The notes: generated by a model from the letters alone, not told the origin. Positions 1-11,011 are shown, numbered from the stretch's first letter. The stretch is DNA of 64,000 nucleotides from Gemmatimonadales bacterium (GCA_036265815.1 DATAOI010000037.1:1-64000), one strand, 5' to 3'. Translations and numbers: made by a program.

Positions 1-333
1 CCCGGCGTCGTGGCTGCGGCGGTGGTTCAAGGCCCCCACGCCCCGCTGCCGCCGGTCCAGCCCCACCCGCTCCTGCAGGTAGAACACCGGGCCCCGCGAG
101 GTCAGCTTGATCAGCACCGCAATCACCAGCATCACTGGCAAGCTGATGATGAGCGCTAACGCGGCGAGCAGGATGTTGACGGCAGAGCCGAGCCATTCGC
201 GGGCCTCGTTCCGCAGCATGCGGTGCGTGCGCAGGCTCGCATACGAAGACACCCGCGACCGCGATGCCGCGGGTTGGGCGAATTCGCCGCTCAAGGTCGG
301 ACGGCGTCGGACTCCGGAGGTGGCGCTGCTCAT
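1..333 (-). CDS. Bacterial sugar transferase (undecaprenyl-phosphate sugar phosphotransferase), 5' part only
   Basis: Open from an ATG at 331-333 to the left edge (111 codons seen). After about 50 polar residues there is a hydrophobic stretch (ILLAALALIISLPVMLVIAV), then LTSRGPVFYLQERVGLD, the characteristic start of the WcaJ/ExoY/PglC family domain, which moves a sugar phosphate from a nucleotide sugar onto undecaprenyl phosphate at the inner membrane to begin polysaccharide or glycan synthesis. The catalytic Asp-Glu region and C-terminus lie outside the window, so sugar specificity cannot be judged. The long N-terminal extension before a single hydrophobic segment suggests the short monotopic type, or a five-TM type that has lost its front part. 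Confidence 0.85.
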   Translation of the reverse strand, partial: MSSATSGVRRRPTLSGEFAQPAASRSRVSSYASLRTHRMLRNEAREWLGSAVNILLAALALIISLPVMLVIAVLIKLTSRGPVFYLQERVGLDRRQRGVGALNHRRSHDAG

Positions 334-1164
334 GTTTGGCCGTCGGTTTCGGGGAAAAGCCGGCTCCACCTCACTCCAAGCGGTTCCACTCGCGAATTCC
401 ACGCGCAGCGCCGTGGGCAAATCGAAGGGCCTGTAAGTAAGCCCGCATGATGGCGCAGGTTAATCGATCTCACCCAAACTCCCAGTGACCTGACTCACTG
501 AACCCCACTGCAAGGTCTTGCGCTGTCACTTACCGAGAGCCAGGCTTGGGAGTCGCCGAGCGGCCTCGGGTGAGCAGCGGGTGCGGCATCTCGCCGAGGC
601 CGAAGCTCGCGAGCCATTGGCTGAACCGGGAGCGCTCCACCGGCGAACCCGTCGGTGTCTGCGAGTCCTCCTGCGCGGACGAGGTGATCGTGTCGTCGTG
701 CGCCCCAGGATTCGAATCAGGCTTGGTGGAGTGCGGCATGTCGAGACTTTCGCTCGGTCAGGGGTGGACCAGGGGACGGTGGACTGTGCTTCAAGGATGG
801 CGCCGTGAATTCCCCCTCGGACCGGCCTTGGCAGACGGGTCTGGCGGCTTCATATAACAGCTTCGTACATTTAGATTTACTGACGTTGGGGCAGTTGGTG
901 AGCGGGCCAGCCCACGGGGCCCACCGTTGCTGTGGGACCACAGCACCGCTGGCCGGACCGCTACAACCGCCATTCGTTGCATGAACGTGTCAAGAGTAGC
1001 TTAAAACTGTAGCATCGCTCCAGCGATCGGGCCCGAGATGGTCTCGGATCTGCTGGCTAACTGCTGAAACCCTAACAGGTTGCCGGCACCGGTGGAACCC
1101 GCACGAGTCCTGCGGTTGGCGGCGCGGGGCTCCTCGCTGTTTCTTCAAATCCGGTTCATCAATA
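334..1164. other. Intergenic region, 831 bp, no supported gene
   Basis: Short open frames here lack ribosome sites and resemble no family. It must hold the minus-strand promoter of the sugar transferase and the plus-strand promoter of the receiver gene at 1165. One weak plus-strand candidate is TTGCAT at 977 with TTAAAA at 1001 (18-nt spacer). GC drops around 855-890 and 980-1015. No hairpin followed by a U-run was seen. Confidence 0.4.
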
Positions 1165-2115
1165 ATGGCAAATCGAGAAAAGGCCGTCAGCGCTCCCCTC
1201 GTCCTCATCGCCAACGATCAGGAGTGGTCGGCCCGCTCGCTGGAGAGCATTCTGGGCCCGAACGGCTATTCGGTGGTCCGGGCCTATACCGGCCAGCAGG
1301 CGTTGGAGCGCGCGCGAAGCTCGCAGCCAGATCTCATCATCCTGGATGCGCAGATGCCTGACATGCACGGCTTCGATGTCTGCCGCGCCCTTCGGAGCGA
1401 TCCCCGATTCAGCGGAACCACGCCGATCGTCATCACCACCTCGGGACCGTCGGGTCGCACGCAGCGACTCGAGGCGTACCGCGCGGGTGCCTGGGAATTC
1501 CTGGGACAGCCGCTCGACGGCGAGGCACTGCTGCTCAAGCTGGGCACCTTTCTGCGCTGCAAGCAGGAAGTCGACGGTCTCCGGGAAGAGAACCTGCTGG
1601 ATCCGGGCACCGGTTTGTACAACATGCGGGGTCTCTCCCGGCGGGCGCGGGAGATCGGTGCGGATGCCCTCAGGCGGCGCGACCCGCTCGCATGCGTGGT
1701 CTTTTCCCCCGAGGCCGAGAGCGATCCGAGCGAGGTCACCGACGAGGAGAGCCAGCGGATGGCCGACGAGCTCGGTCTGGTCTTCAAGCGCACCGGGCGG
1801 GCATCGGATGCGATCGGCCGCTTGGGTCCGCTGGAGTTCGCCATCATTGCGCCAGCCACAGGCCCGGCCGGCGCCCTCCGGCTGGTTCGACGGCTGGGCA
1901 GCGCCGTGGAGGGCGCCACGATTCCGGTTCGGGGCGGCGAGCGCACCGTGCAGGTCCGCGCCGGCTATTGTGCTGTGCCCGACTTCGCCGAGTCGTCGGT
2001 GGACGCGGTGGAGCTACTCCTGCGCGCCACGACGGCGCTGCGAGACCTCACGCGGGACGGTGATGGCGAGCGGGTTCGGTCGTTCGAGCAGGTGCCGCTC
2101 CAGTTCCCCAGTTGA
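1165..2115 (+). CDS. Response regulator receiver with degenerate GGDEF domain
   Basis: 316 aa. Residues 10-125 form a CheY-like receiver: phosphoacceptor D61 in LILDAQMPDMHGF, Thr-91 in VITTS, but the acidic pair is N17-D18 and the conserved Lys position is Q115 (GQPLDG). A GGDEF-type linker LLDPGTGLYN (144-153) introduces a second domain whose signature reads RLGPLEFAIIAP (219-230), so the Gly-Gly-Asp of the GGDEF site is lost. The protein keeps the fold of a diguanylate cyclase but should not make c-di-GMP; it may act as a binding or partner domain. The next gene downstream is an NtrC-type regulator with its own promoter, so the two are probably separate units. Confidence 0.85.
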   Translation: MANREKAVSAPLVLIANDQEWSARSLESILGPNGYSVVRAYTGQQALERARSSQPDLIILDAQMPDMHGFDVCRALRSDPRFSGTTPIVITTSGPSGRTQRLEAYRAGAWEFLGQPLDGEALLLKLGTFLRCKQEVDGLREENLLDPGTGLYNMRGLSRRAREIGADALRRRDPLACVVFSPEAESDPSEVTDEESQRMADELGLVFKRTGRASDAIGRLGPLEFAIIAPATGPAGALRLVRRLGSAVEGATIPVRGGERTVQVRAGYCAVPDFAESSVDAVELLLRATTALRDLTRDGDGERVRSFEQVPLQFPS

Positions 2116-2203
2116 GGCTTGCGGCCGCTCTAAGTGTCGTCTACTAGCTACGATATGTTGCGGACTCCCCGCCGACTCATGTAGTACAAAAGTTGCACTC
2201 TGC

Positions 2204-2232
2204 TTGACAACCGCATCACATTGTGGTAAGAA
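2204..2232 (+). promoter_or_regulatory. Sigma70-type promoter before the NtrC-type gene
   Basis: TTGACA at 2204-2209, a 17-nt spacer and TAAGAA at 2227-2232. The -10 overlaps the earliest possible GTG start (2223), which supports translation from the ATG at 2340 and a leader of about 100 nt. Confidence 0.65.
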
Positions 2233-2339
2233 CGTTACTAGTCCCTGGCACGGGACCGGCCCGTTGCCCGTCGCGGGCGCATGCGGTTGCTGATCCGACT
2301 TCCATTGACCACCTGCGTGGTCCAGCCCAGGAGCCGAGG

Positions 2340-3856
<1,517 letters not shown>

Positions 3857-3860
<4 letters not shown>

Positions 3861-5029
3861 CGGTGGAGGCGGCCCACGTGGGTGCCACCAGCGGAGAACG
3901 CCGGCGGCCCAGCCCCGTAGGCACTGGGCCGAGTGGCGTGTGGGATCCCGACGGCCCGGTCGGCGACGACGTAGCGCCACCCCTGTGGGACGCCCTCCGC
4001 GACGCGACCCTCCGGGCCCAGGCCGAATGGGAGCAGGCCCTGGAGCACGCGTCGGGGATGGAGGAGGTCACCGTCCATCTGGCGCAGCTCTCGATGGCCA
4101 TCCGCCAGCTGGCCAGCGGGCACGCGCCCGATCTGAGCGCGCTCCCGCGCAACGCGCTCTCCCGCCGATTGGTCAATCTGCTGCGCTCCGGGTTCCTCGA
4201 CCGGGTTCAGGCGCTTCCCACCCCACCGGATACGGTCCAGCTCCTCCGGCTGCTCGGCGCGATCGAGACGGTAAGCCAGCGGCTCGAGGTGGACTGGTCG
4301 CAGCATTTCACCGATCGGCTGTCCGGTCCTGACGGGCTGGAGCTGGTGGTCGAGGTGGCCCACGACCTCCGGTCGCCGCTCACCTCCATCCTCTTCCTGG
4401 CGGAGACGCTGCAGCGCGGCCGGAGCGGCCCGGTCAACCCCGTCCAGGAGCGTCAGCTCGGGCTCATCTACAGCGCGGCGTTCGGCTTGAGCTCCGTTGC
4501 CAGTGACGTGATCGAGCTCGCCCGGGGAGGCGACCGGCTGGTGGATCTCGATCCAATCCCGTTTTCCGTCACCGACATTCTCGAGTCGGTGCGGGACATC
4601 GTGCAGCCGATCGCGGAGGAGAAGAGCCTCACCGTGCAACTGGTCACGCCCGAGGCCGATTTCCGGATCGGGCACCCGGTGGCGCTGAGCCGCGTGCTCC
4701 TCAACCTCACCACCAACGCGCTCAAGTTCACGGCCGAGGGATTCGTGGAGGTGACGGCGCGACAGATCGAGCGGGGCGTGGAGTTCTCGGTGCGCGACAC
4801 CGGGCGTGGCATCCCGCCGCAATCGATGGTGACGCTCTATGAGCCATTCCGCCGGCGCCAGAAGCAGGGCGAGTACGCCTTCTCCGGATCGGGATTGGGT
4901 CTCTCTATCTGCCGCAAGCTGGTCGAGGCGATGGGCTCGACCCTGGAGGTCGAGACCGCCCCCGGCTATGGCACCCGCTTCCACTTCGTGCTGGACCTCC
5001 CACTGGCCGGCGAGGCGCAGTTCGGATAA
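3857..5029 (+). CDS. Soluble sensor histidine kinase
   Basis: 390 aa, GTG start overlapping the previous stop (GTGA), so translationally coupled to the NtrC-type regulator. No membrane segment or signal peptide. A helical N-terminal region (about 40-155) of unknown type is followed by the HisKA dimerisation domain with H169 in VEVAHDLRSPLTS and a HATPase_c domain with N-box NLTTNALKF, G1 DTGRGIP (314-320) and G2 GSGLGL (344-349). All catalytic motifs are present. It probably autophosphorylates on H169 and passes the phosphate to the receiver of the preceding gene. The signal is unknown and likely cytoplasmic. Confidence 0.9.
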
Positions 5030-5075
5030 CCCGCCGCCCGCCCCTACCAGCGGTCCCTCGCCCCGTCTAAATTCT

Positions 5076-5104
5076 TTGCGCTGACCACTTCCGGAAGGTG
5101 TACT
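5076..5104 (+). promoter_or_regulatory. Candidate sigma70 promoter before the NYN gene
   Basis: TTGCGC at 5076, a 17-nt spacer and TGTACT at 5099, in the 271-bp gap before the gene at 5301. A weak match; nothing else was recognised in the gap. Confidence 0.3.
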
Positions 5105-5300
5105 CGTGCGCGCGCCTCGGTGACCCGGCCGACCGGCGCCCTCTCGGTGACCGTACCCGTTCCGTTCCGGTGGCGGCCTCGCGAACATTCCTGGTGGGCT
5201 TCCGACCTCGTGCCCTCCTCGTTGCCCTGCCGCACACCGGGTCCGGCCAGGCGCGTCGAGGGGAGCGCGCGGGGACGAGAAGCCCGGAACTGAGCGCTAC

Positions 5301-6947
5301 GTGAATCGACCGCTGATCCGGCCCGCCCGGCATCTGAGCCAGCCTCCGGTGCATGCCCCGAACGCTGCCCTACTGATCGACTTCGACAACGTCACCCTGG
5401 GCATCCAGAAGGACCTGACCAAGGAGCTCCGTACCCTCCTCAACAGCGACATCATCAAGGGCAAGGTGGCAGTCCAGCGCGCCTACGCCGACTGGCGCCG
5501 CTATCCGCAGTACATCGTATCGCTGTCCGAGTCCTCCATCGATCTCATCTTCGCGCCCGCCTTCGGATCGAGCAAGAAGAACGCGACCGACATTCGCCTG
5601 GCCATCGACGCCATCGAGCTGGTCTTCACCCGGCCGGAGATCGGGACCTTCATCCTCCTCTCGGGCGACAGCGACTTCTCGACCATGGTGATCAAGCTGA
5701 AGGAGTACGGGAAGTACGTCATCGGGGTCGGGATCCGCGAGTCGGCCAGTGACCTGCTGATCCAGAACTGCGACGAGTATTTCTCCTACAACGACCTGGC
5801 GGGCCTCACCAAGGAGATCGATGTCCCGTCGATTCAGCGCGATCCCTGGGAGCTGGCCGGCGAAGCGGTGGTGCAGATGGCGCGGAACGGCGACGTCATG
5901 CGCTCCGATCGTCTCAAGCAGGTCATGCAGCAGATCGATCCCAACTTCGACGAGCGCAACGCCGGCTTCAATCGCTTCAGTAAGTTCGTGGTCGAAGCGG
6001 GGCAGAAGGGGGTCGTCCTGGTCACCAAGCTCGACAACGGCCAGTTCGAGGTGGCCCCCCCGCTGTCCGCAGGTGCTCCGTCGGTGCCACCGGCGCGTTC
6101 GGCCCGCGAGGGTGGCAGTGAGGCGGCGCGTGAGGACGGCGGGCGACGGGGCCGTGGGCGTCGGGGACGGGGCCGCGACCGCGAGCGGCCCGCGGAGGCA
6201 GGCCGGGAGACCAAACATCCCGGCCAGCCGGTCCGGGAGGGGCCGCCCGCCCGCGGGCGGGTGACCCAGGCTACGCTCACCCTCGCGGGGGCCTTCCAGC
6301 TCATGAGCCAGGCGCTCGCGGAGCTTCGGCCACCGGTGAGCGAGGAGGCGCTGCGGCTTCGCATGGTGGCCATGCACGGACGGGAGGACCCGCTGCTCGA
6401 CGCCGCCCGGTTCGGCCGGCTGCTGCGCCAGGCGAACGACGCCGAGGTGGCCGATGTTCGCCAGGTCGGTGACAACGACCATGAGGTCTCGCCGCATCCC
6501 CGCGCCCCAGCGCTGCCGCCCCGACCCGCGCCGTTATCCGCGATCCCGGCGGCACAGGTGCCCGCCTCGCTGGAGGAACCGGCCGTGGTCGCGTCCGAGC
6601 CCGCCGCCGAGGGCCCGAGCGGCAGCCGGGAAAACGGTCAACGTCTGGGCGTGCGGTTCCGCCGTGGCTCCCGGGCTCCGTTTCGCACCAGCGAGTTTCC
6701 GCTGATCGGTGTGGTCAAGGTGGATGCGCCGGCCCCGGTCGAGGCAGCACCGGCCATTGAGGAAGCGCCCGCGGAGCCGGCGGCGGCAAAGCCGTCGCGT
6801 CCCCGGCGCGCACCGCGTAAGCGGGCGGCTGCGGCCGCCGCCGCGACGCCAGCTCCGGAGTCGCCCGCGGCACCCGAATCGGCGGACAAACCGGCGGCCG
6901 CGCGCCCCAAGCGACCTCGCGCGAGAGCCCGGAAGAAGGCCGAGTGA
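5301..6947 (+). CDS. NYN (LabA/PIN-like) domain protein with two LOTUS-like domains and a basic tail
   Basis: 548 aa, GTG start. Residues 20-165 form a NYN/PIN-like nuclease-type fold with acidic motifs LLIDFDNV and LLSGDSDFSTMV. Residues about 175-260 resemble an OST-HTH/LOTUS domain (WELAGEAVVQMARNGD ... DPNFDERNAGF). After an Arg/Gly-rich linker (RGRGRRGRGRDRERP) a second LOTUS-like segment (about 320-395) follows, then an Ala/Pro/Lys/Arg tail like the histone-H1-type tails of some high-GC bacteria. The architecture suggests RNA binding or processing; this is family-based inference. The stop overlaps the GTG of the glycosylase gene, so the two are coupled. A shorter start at GTG 5349 or ATG 5352 is possible. 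Confidence 0.8.
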   Translation: MNRPLIRPARHLSQPPVHAPNAALLIDFDNVTLGIQKDLTKELRTLLNSDIIKGKVAVQRAYADWRRYPQYIVSLSESSIDLIFAPAFGSSKKNATDIRLAIDAIELVFTRPEIGTFILLSGDSDFSTMVIKLKEYGKYVIGVGIRESASDLLIQNCDEYFSYNDLAGLTKEIDVPSIQRDPWELAGEAVVQMARNGDVMRSDRLKQVMQQIDPNFDERNAGFNRFSKFVVEAGQKGVVLVTKLDNGQFEVAPPLSAGAPSVPPARSAREGGSEAAREDGGRRGRGRRGRGRDRERPAEAGRETKHPGQPVREGPPARGRVTQATLTLAGAFQLMSQALAELRPPVSEEALRLRMVAMHGREDPLLDAARFGRLLRQANDAEVADVRQVGDNDHEVSPHPRAPALPPRPAPLSAIPAAQVPASLEEPAVVASEPAAEGPSGSRENGQRLGVRFRRGSRAPFRTSEFPLIGVVKVDAPAPVEAAPAIEEAPAEPAAAKPSRPRRAPRKRAAAAAAATPAPESPAAPESADKPAAARPKRPRARARKKAE

Positions 6948-7576
6948 GCACGACGCTACGGGCAGCCACGCTGCCCGTCTCGTTTTTCCGCCGGCCGGCC
7001 GAGGTAGTGGCGCGGGAGCTGATAGGGACGACGCTGATCTCGTCCCTGGGCCGCTCCGTCACGGCGGGACGGATCGTCGAAACCGAGGCGTATCTCGGCG
7101 CCGTCGATCCGGCCTCGCACGGCTACCGTGGACGCCGCACCGAACGAAACGCCGCGCTCTTCGGGCCTCCGTGCACGTGGTACGTCTACCGGTCCTATGG
7201 GCTGCATTGGTGCGCCAATCTGGTGTGCGCACCCGACGGAAACGGCGGAGCGGTCCTGCTGCGTGCGCTGGAGCCGATCCGCGGCCTGGAGACGATGCGG
7301 CGCCGGAGGGGCGGGGTCGATGACCGGCACCTCTGCTCCGGGCCGGGGAAGCTGTGTCAGGCGCTCGGTATTACCCGGGAGCTGGATGGGCTGGCCATGG
7401 CAGACTCGCCCGTGGTGGCCGTGCGCGGCGGCGCCGACGTCCTCCCTGTGCTGGTGACGCCTCGGGTGGGGATCACCAAGGCCGCGGAGTGGCCACTGCG
7501 CTATCTGGCTGCCGGATCCGGTTACGTGTCGCGAGGTCCGGCTCCCCGATGCGAAACGGGCAGCGAATCGTCCTGA
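6944..7576 (+). CDS. mpg: 3-methyladenine DNA glycosylase, AAG/Mpg family
   Basis: 210 aa, GTG start overlapping the upstream TGA (GTGA). Family motifs: RIVETEAYLG with the catalytic Glu, DPASHGYRG, RNAALFGPPCTWYVYRSYG and LCSGPGKLCQALGI. The enzyme removes 3-methyladenine and other alkylated or deaminated purines to start base-excision repair. Length is normal for the bacterial family. Its coupling to a NYN/LOTUS protein is unusual and suggests common expression rather than an obvious shared pathway. Confidence 0.93.
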   Translation: MSTTLRAATLPVSFFRRPAEVVARELIGTTLISSLGRSVTAGRIVETEAYLGAVDPASHGYRGRRTERNAALFGPPCTWYVYRSYGLHWCANLVCAPDGNGGAVLLRALEPIRGLETMRRRRGGVDDRHLCSGPGKLCQALGITRELDGLAMADSPVVAVRGGADVLPVLVTPRVGITKAAEWPLRYLAAGSGYVSRGPAPRCETGSESS

Positions 7577-7588
7577 TCCGCTGCCCGT
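7556..7588 (+). terminator. Hairpin at the end of mpg
   Basis: A 10-bp perfect stem (ACGGGCAGCG with CGCTGCCCGT) and a 13-nt loop that contains the mpg stop codon. There is no U-run. It lies between convergent genes and could serve both. Confidence 0.45.
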
Positions 7589-7613
7589 CTGCTGCTTCCC
7601 GGCCGCGCGCCGC

Positions 7614-8345
7614 TCAGTAGCCGCCGGTTCTCGCCTGCTCGCGTGCGCTCCCCAGGGACAATCGCAATCCGCCGATCAAGGTGTGGGTGGCACCGGTCAG
7701 CCACTCGCCATAGTCGTCTTCGGTCAACACCGCGTTGCCCGCGCCGTCTCGCTGGACCACGGTGGTCAGGGATTTGAATCCCATCTTGGTGGTGATCTGG
7801 TACTCGCCGAAGGCGCTGAAGGGACCCGCACGAAACTCCAGGCCCGCGATCGCGGTGCCGAATCCGCTGCTGCTGAGCTCGCTCGCGTCTCGACCGTCGG
7901 CGAAGCGCCCGGCTGAGTTCCCCGTGGTGTGCATGATGCCGCCGCCCACGCCCACAAACGGCTGGACGTTCCGGTTCCGGAGCGGGTAGGCCACCAGGAT
8001 CGCCGAGTACTTGCGGAGTCCCTGGAAGGTCCATCCCACCGTCCCGCTCTGAACCACCGAGCCGCTATCGTCGCGAACCTGGAACGAGGTGGCCGTCACC
8101 TCGTCTGAGCCGAACGCCTGGTCCACCGAGAGCAACAGCCCGGTGCGCTTGGCCGTGACGAGAATCGAGCCGCCGGCGGTGGGGAGGAACCTGCGATCTC
8201 CCAGCGACTGAATGCTGACGACACCTCCGTGCCCTCCGACGAACCACTGGAAGGTCGAGCTGCCGGGCTGCTGCGCCACCAGGTGGGTCGCGCCCAGGCA
8301 GAAGGCCAGTGCTGCGGCCGGAATGCTTCGGATGACCATGCGCAT
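7614..8345 (-). CDS. Exported beta-barrel-like outer membrane protein
   Basis: 243 aa from ATG 8343-8345 (an adjacent GTG at 8348 is the alternative), with GGAGG at 8355-8359. A signal peptide (IPAAALAFCLGATHLVAQQ) is followed by alternating-polarity strands and Gly-rich turns (QWFVGGHGGVVSI, PFVGVGGGIMHTTGN, RAGPFSAFGEYQITTKMG, LIGGLRLSLG), the usual look of an OmpA/OmpW-type eight-stranded barrel. It ends in Tyr rather than the usual C-terminal Phe. Function unknown; convergent with mpg. Confidence 0.65.
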   Translation of the reverse strand: MRMVIRSIPAAALAFCLGATHLVAQQPGSSTFQWFVGGHGGVVSIQSLGDRRFLPTAGGSILVTAKRTGLLLSVDQAFGSDEVTATSFQVRDDSGSVVQSGTVGWTFQGLRKYSAILVAYPLRNRNVQPFVGVGGGIMHTTGNSAGRFADGRDASELSSSGFGTAIAGLEFRAGPFSAFGEYQITTKMGFKSLTTVVQRDGAGNAVLTEDDYGEWLTGATHTLIGGLRLSLGSAREQARTGGY

Positions 8346-8572
8346 CACAGACTGCCTCCGTAAGGGTCCGCGCCAGGGGGATCCTGGCGACTACCGCGTG
8401 CCCGGGCGGCACGGTCGGTCAAAATGCGGGTTTCTATCGGAAATCGCGGGAAGGGAGGGGGTGTTGAAGCAGCCGTAAGTTTAAATAAGTCAATATCTTA
8501 CAGCATGCGATACCGGGGCTCCCCCGCCCGTCGGAAAGGGTCGGGGTGCAAAGACCGGGCCCACCGACCGGC

Positions 8573-9772
8573 CTAGATCAGTCCGAGCTGGCAGCCGACT
8601 TTCTTGAAGGCGGCCAGCGCCTCGTCCAGGTCCTCACGGGTGTGCGCCGCGGAGACCTGACAGCGGACCCGAGCCTGCCCCTGGGGCACGACCGGAAAGC
8701 CGAAGCCGGTGACGAAGACCCCCTCCGCGAGCAGGAGATCGCTCATCCGGATGGCGGCGGAGGTTTCTCCCAGAATGACTGGGATGATCGGCGTCTCGCC
8801 GGGGAGGGGGTGGAAGCCGAGCTCGATCAGACGCTCGCGGAAGTATTGCGCGTTCTCCCGCAGGGTGGTGACGCGCTCGGGGTGCGCTTCCAGATAGCGG
8901 ATGCTCTCCAGCGCACTGGCCGCGACCGTCGGGGGCAGGGCGTTGGAGAAGAGCTGGGGCCGAGCCCGCTGGGTCAGATAGTCGCAGACCGCGGTCGAGG
9001 ACGCGGCGAACCCGCCCGCCGCCCCACCCAGCGCCTTTCCCAGCGTCGACGTGATGATGTCCACCTCGCCCAGCAGGCCATAATGCTCCGCCGTGCCCCG
9101 CCCGTGGGTGCCCAGCACGCCGGTCGCGTGGGAGTCGTCGACCAGCAGGACCGCGTCGTGCTTCCGGCACAGCTCCACCAGTCCGGGCAGATCCGCGATC
9201 GACCCTTCCATGGAGAACACGCCGTCGGTGATCACCATGCGGACTCGGTGACTCCGTGCCTGGACCAGCTTTGCCTCCAGATCCGCCAGGTCCGCGTGAC
9301 GGTACACGGCCGTTTGGCACTTGCCGATGGCCTTGGCCAGCCGCATGGCATCGATGATGGAGGCATGGTTGAGCTGGTCGCTGAGGACGATGTCCTGCTC
9401 GCCCAGCAGCGTGGCCGGCACCGCCTCGTTGGCATTCCACGCGCTCACGAAGCTGAGCGAGCCGCCGGTCCCCACCAGCCGGGCGCAGGCGGCCTCAAGG
9501 TCGCGATGCACCGTGAAGGTGCCGCAGATGAAGCGCACCGAGGCGGTGCCCGCGCCGTAGCGATCGAGCGCCGCCTTGCCGGCCTCCACCACCTCGCGCT
9601 GGTTGCTGAGCCCCAGGTAGTTGTTGGAGGAGAGGATGATGACCTCGCCGCGGTCCTCCATGCGGACCCGCGCGTCCTGGGGGCTGTCCAGGTAATTGAG
9701 GCGCTTGTACACCCCATCCCGGATGAACTGCTCCAGCTCGGCCTCGAGACGGCGCTCCAGCGAGCTGCTCAT
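8573..9772 (-). CDS. kbl: Glycine C-acetyltransferase (2-amino-3-ketobutyrate CoA ligase)
   Basis: 399 aa; ATG at 9770-9772 overlaps the tdh stop (ATGA). Alpha-oxoamine synthase family of fold-type I PLP enzymes: NNYLGLSNQ, YGAGTASVRFICGT, LLVDDSHATGVLG (PLP-binding Asp and His) and Schiff-base Lys in STLGKALGGAAGGF. It cleaves 2-amino-3-ketobutyrate with CoA to glycine and acetyl-CoA, the second step after Tdh. The coupling to tdh and the near full-length match to the family make this assignment firm over related synthases (BioF, HemA, Spt). Confidence 0.95.
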   Translation of the reverse strand: MSSSLERRLEAELEQFIRDGVYKRLNYLDSPQDARVRMEDRGEVIILSSNNYLGLSNQREVVEAGKAALDRYGAGTASVRFICGTFTVHRDLEAACARLVGTGGSLSFVSAWNANEAVPATLLGEQDIVLSDQLNHASIIDAMRLAKAIGKCQTAVYRHADLADLEAKLVQARSHRVRMVITDGVFSMEGSIADLPGLVELCRKHDAVLLVDDSHATGVLGTHGRGTAEHYGLLGEVDIITSTLGKALGGAAGGFAASSTAVCDYLTQRARPQLFSNALPPTVAASALESIRYLEAHPERVTTLRENAQYFRERLIELGFHPLPGETPIIPVILGETSAAIRMSDLLLAEGVFVTGFGFPVVPQGQARVRCQVSAAHTREDLDEALAAFKKVGCQLGLI

Positions 9773-10809
9773 GGGTCGACCTCCAGAATGACCTTGCCGG
9801 CCTGGCCGTCCTTGATGACCTGGATGGCGTCCGCGATGCACTCGAGCGGAAAGCGATGGGTGATGACCGGCCGGGGGTCGAGCTGGCCGGCCCGGAGGAA
9901 GCGGCGCATCTGGTGCCAGGTCTGGTACATCTTGCGCCCGGTGACGCCGTACAGGGTGAGCCCCTTGAAGATGACGTCCCGGGCGAAATCCACTTCGGTA
10001 GTCCGGTTGGGGGTACCCAGCAGGTTGACCCGGCCTCCCAGGCGCGCGGCGGCAAACGCCTGAGCGTGGCCGGTGGGGTGCCCGCTCATCTCGCAGACGA
10101 GGTCCACTCCATCGCCGCCGGTGAGCTCCCGCACCCGGGCCGGTACGTCGTCGTCGGCTGGGTTGAGGGTGACCTGCGCACCCATGGCCCGAGCCAGCTC
10201 GAGACGCATCGGATTGAAGTCGCTGGCAATCACCAGCGAGGCTCCCGCGGCCCGGGCCACACCGACCGCGAAGCAGCCGATCGGACCGCACCCGAGCACC
10301 AGCACCGTGCTCCCCGGCACGTCGGCCTCGAGCACGGTATGGACCGCGTTGCCCATCGGGTCCATGATGGCGCCGATCTCGGTCGGAATGCCGTCGAGCT
10401 TCATGACGTTCGAGGCGGGCATCGCAATGAAGTCGGCGAAGGCGCCATCGCGATCGACGCCGATGACCTGGGTGCGTTGGCAGAGGTGGCCGGCGCCCAG
10501 CCGGCACTGCAGGCAGTGGCCGCAGACGATGTGACCCTCGGCGGTGACCAGATCGCCCACGGTGAGCAGCTCGGCCGCTTCGGCCTCGCGGCCGAGCTGG
10601 ACGATCTCACCGGCGAATTCGTGCCCGATCACCACCGGAAGACGGAGCCGGTTGCGCGCCCAGCTGTCCCACTCCCAGATGTGGAGATCGGTGCCGCACA
10701 CGCCGGCGTGGCGGACGCGGATGAGCGCCTCGGTGGGGCCGCAGCTCGGGGACGGCACGTCCCGCAGCGCCATGCCGGGACCGGGTGATTCCTTCACCAG
10801 CGCGCGCAT
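9769..10809 (-). CDS. tdh: L-threonine 3-dehydrogenase
   Basis: 346 aa. Medium-chain zinc dehydrogenase: catalytic zinc Cys in GVCGTDLHIWEWD and His-Glu in GHEFAGEI, structural-zinc cysteines in CGHCLQCRLGAGHLC, Rossmann motif VLVLGCGPIGCFAVG. The HIWEWD sequence and the coupled kbl gene identify it as threonine dehydrogenase, which oxidises threonine to 2-amino-3-ketobutyrate with NAD+. The ATG at 10807-10809 has no clear Shine-Dalgarno. Together with kbl this forms a two-gene threonine-to-glycine pathway. Confidence 0.95.
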   Translation of the reverse strand: MRALVKESPGPGMALRDVPSPSCGPTEALIRVRHAGVCGTDLHIWEWDSWARNRLRLPVVIGHEFAGEIVQLGREAEAAELLTVGDLVTAEGHIVCGHCLQCRLGAGHLCQRTQVIGVDRDGAFADFIAMPASNVMKLDGIPTEIGAIMDPMGNAVHTVLEADVPGSTVLVLGCGPIGCFAVGVARAAGASLVIASDFNPMRLELARAMGAQVTLNPADDDVPARVRELTGGDGVDLVCEMSGHPTGHAQAFAAARLGGRVNLLGTPNRTTEVDFARDVIFKGLTLYGVTGRKMYQTWHQMRRFLRAGQLDPRPVITHRFPLECIADAIQVIKDGQAGKVILEVDP

Positions 10810-11011
10810 CTGGACCCGGGGAAAGTGACGGCGGAATATAGTCGCGCGATGTCCACACCGGCGGTCCGGGGCGTCTACGGAATGGTGGCACCGGCCTCGA
10901 GGGGATGGCGGTGCCGTGGAGGCTGAGATTCCGCATGAGCACCACGAAGGGGTGTGATAAATCGAGTTTTGGACCGGCTCTCCAGTGGGGCAAGCCCCGG
11001 AAATACAAACA

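Noticed and set aside
690-740. tRNA-like TTCGAAT loop
   Set aside because: Flanking bases cannot form a T-stem and no acceptor or anticodon arm is present.
8546-10063. Plus-strand open frame of 505 codons
   Set aside because: Antisense to kbl and tdh; no ribosome site or domain.
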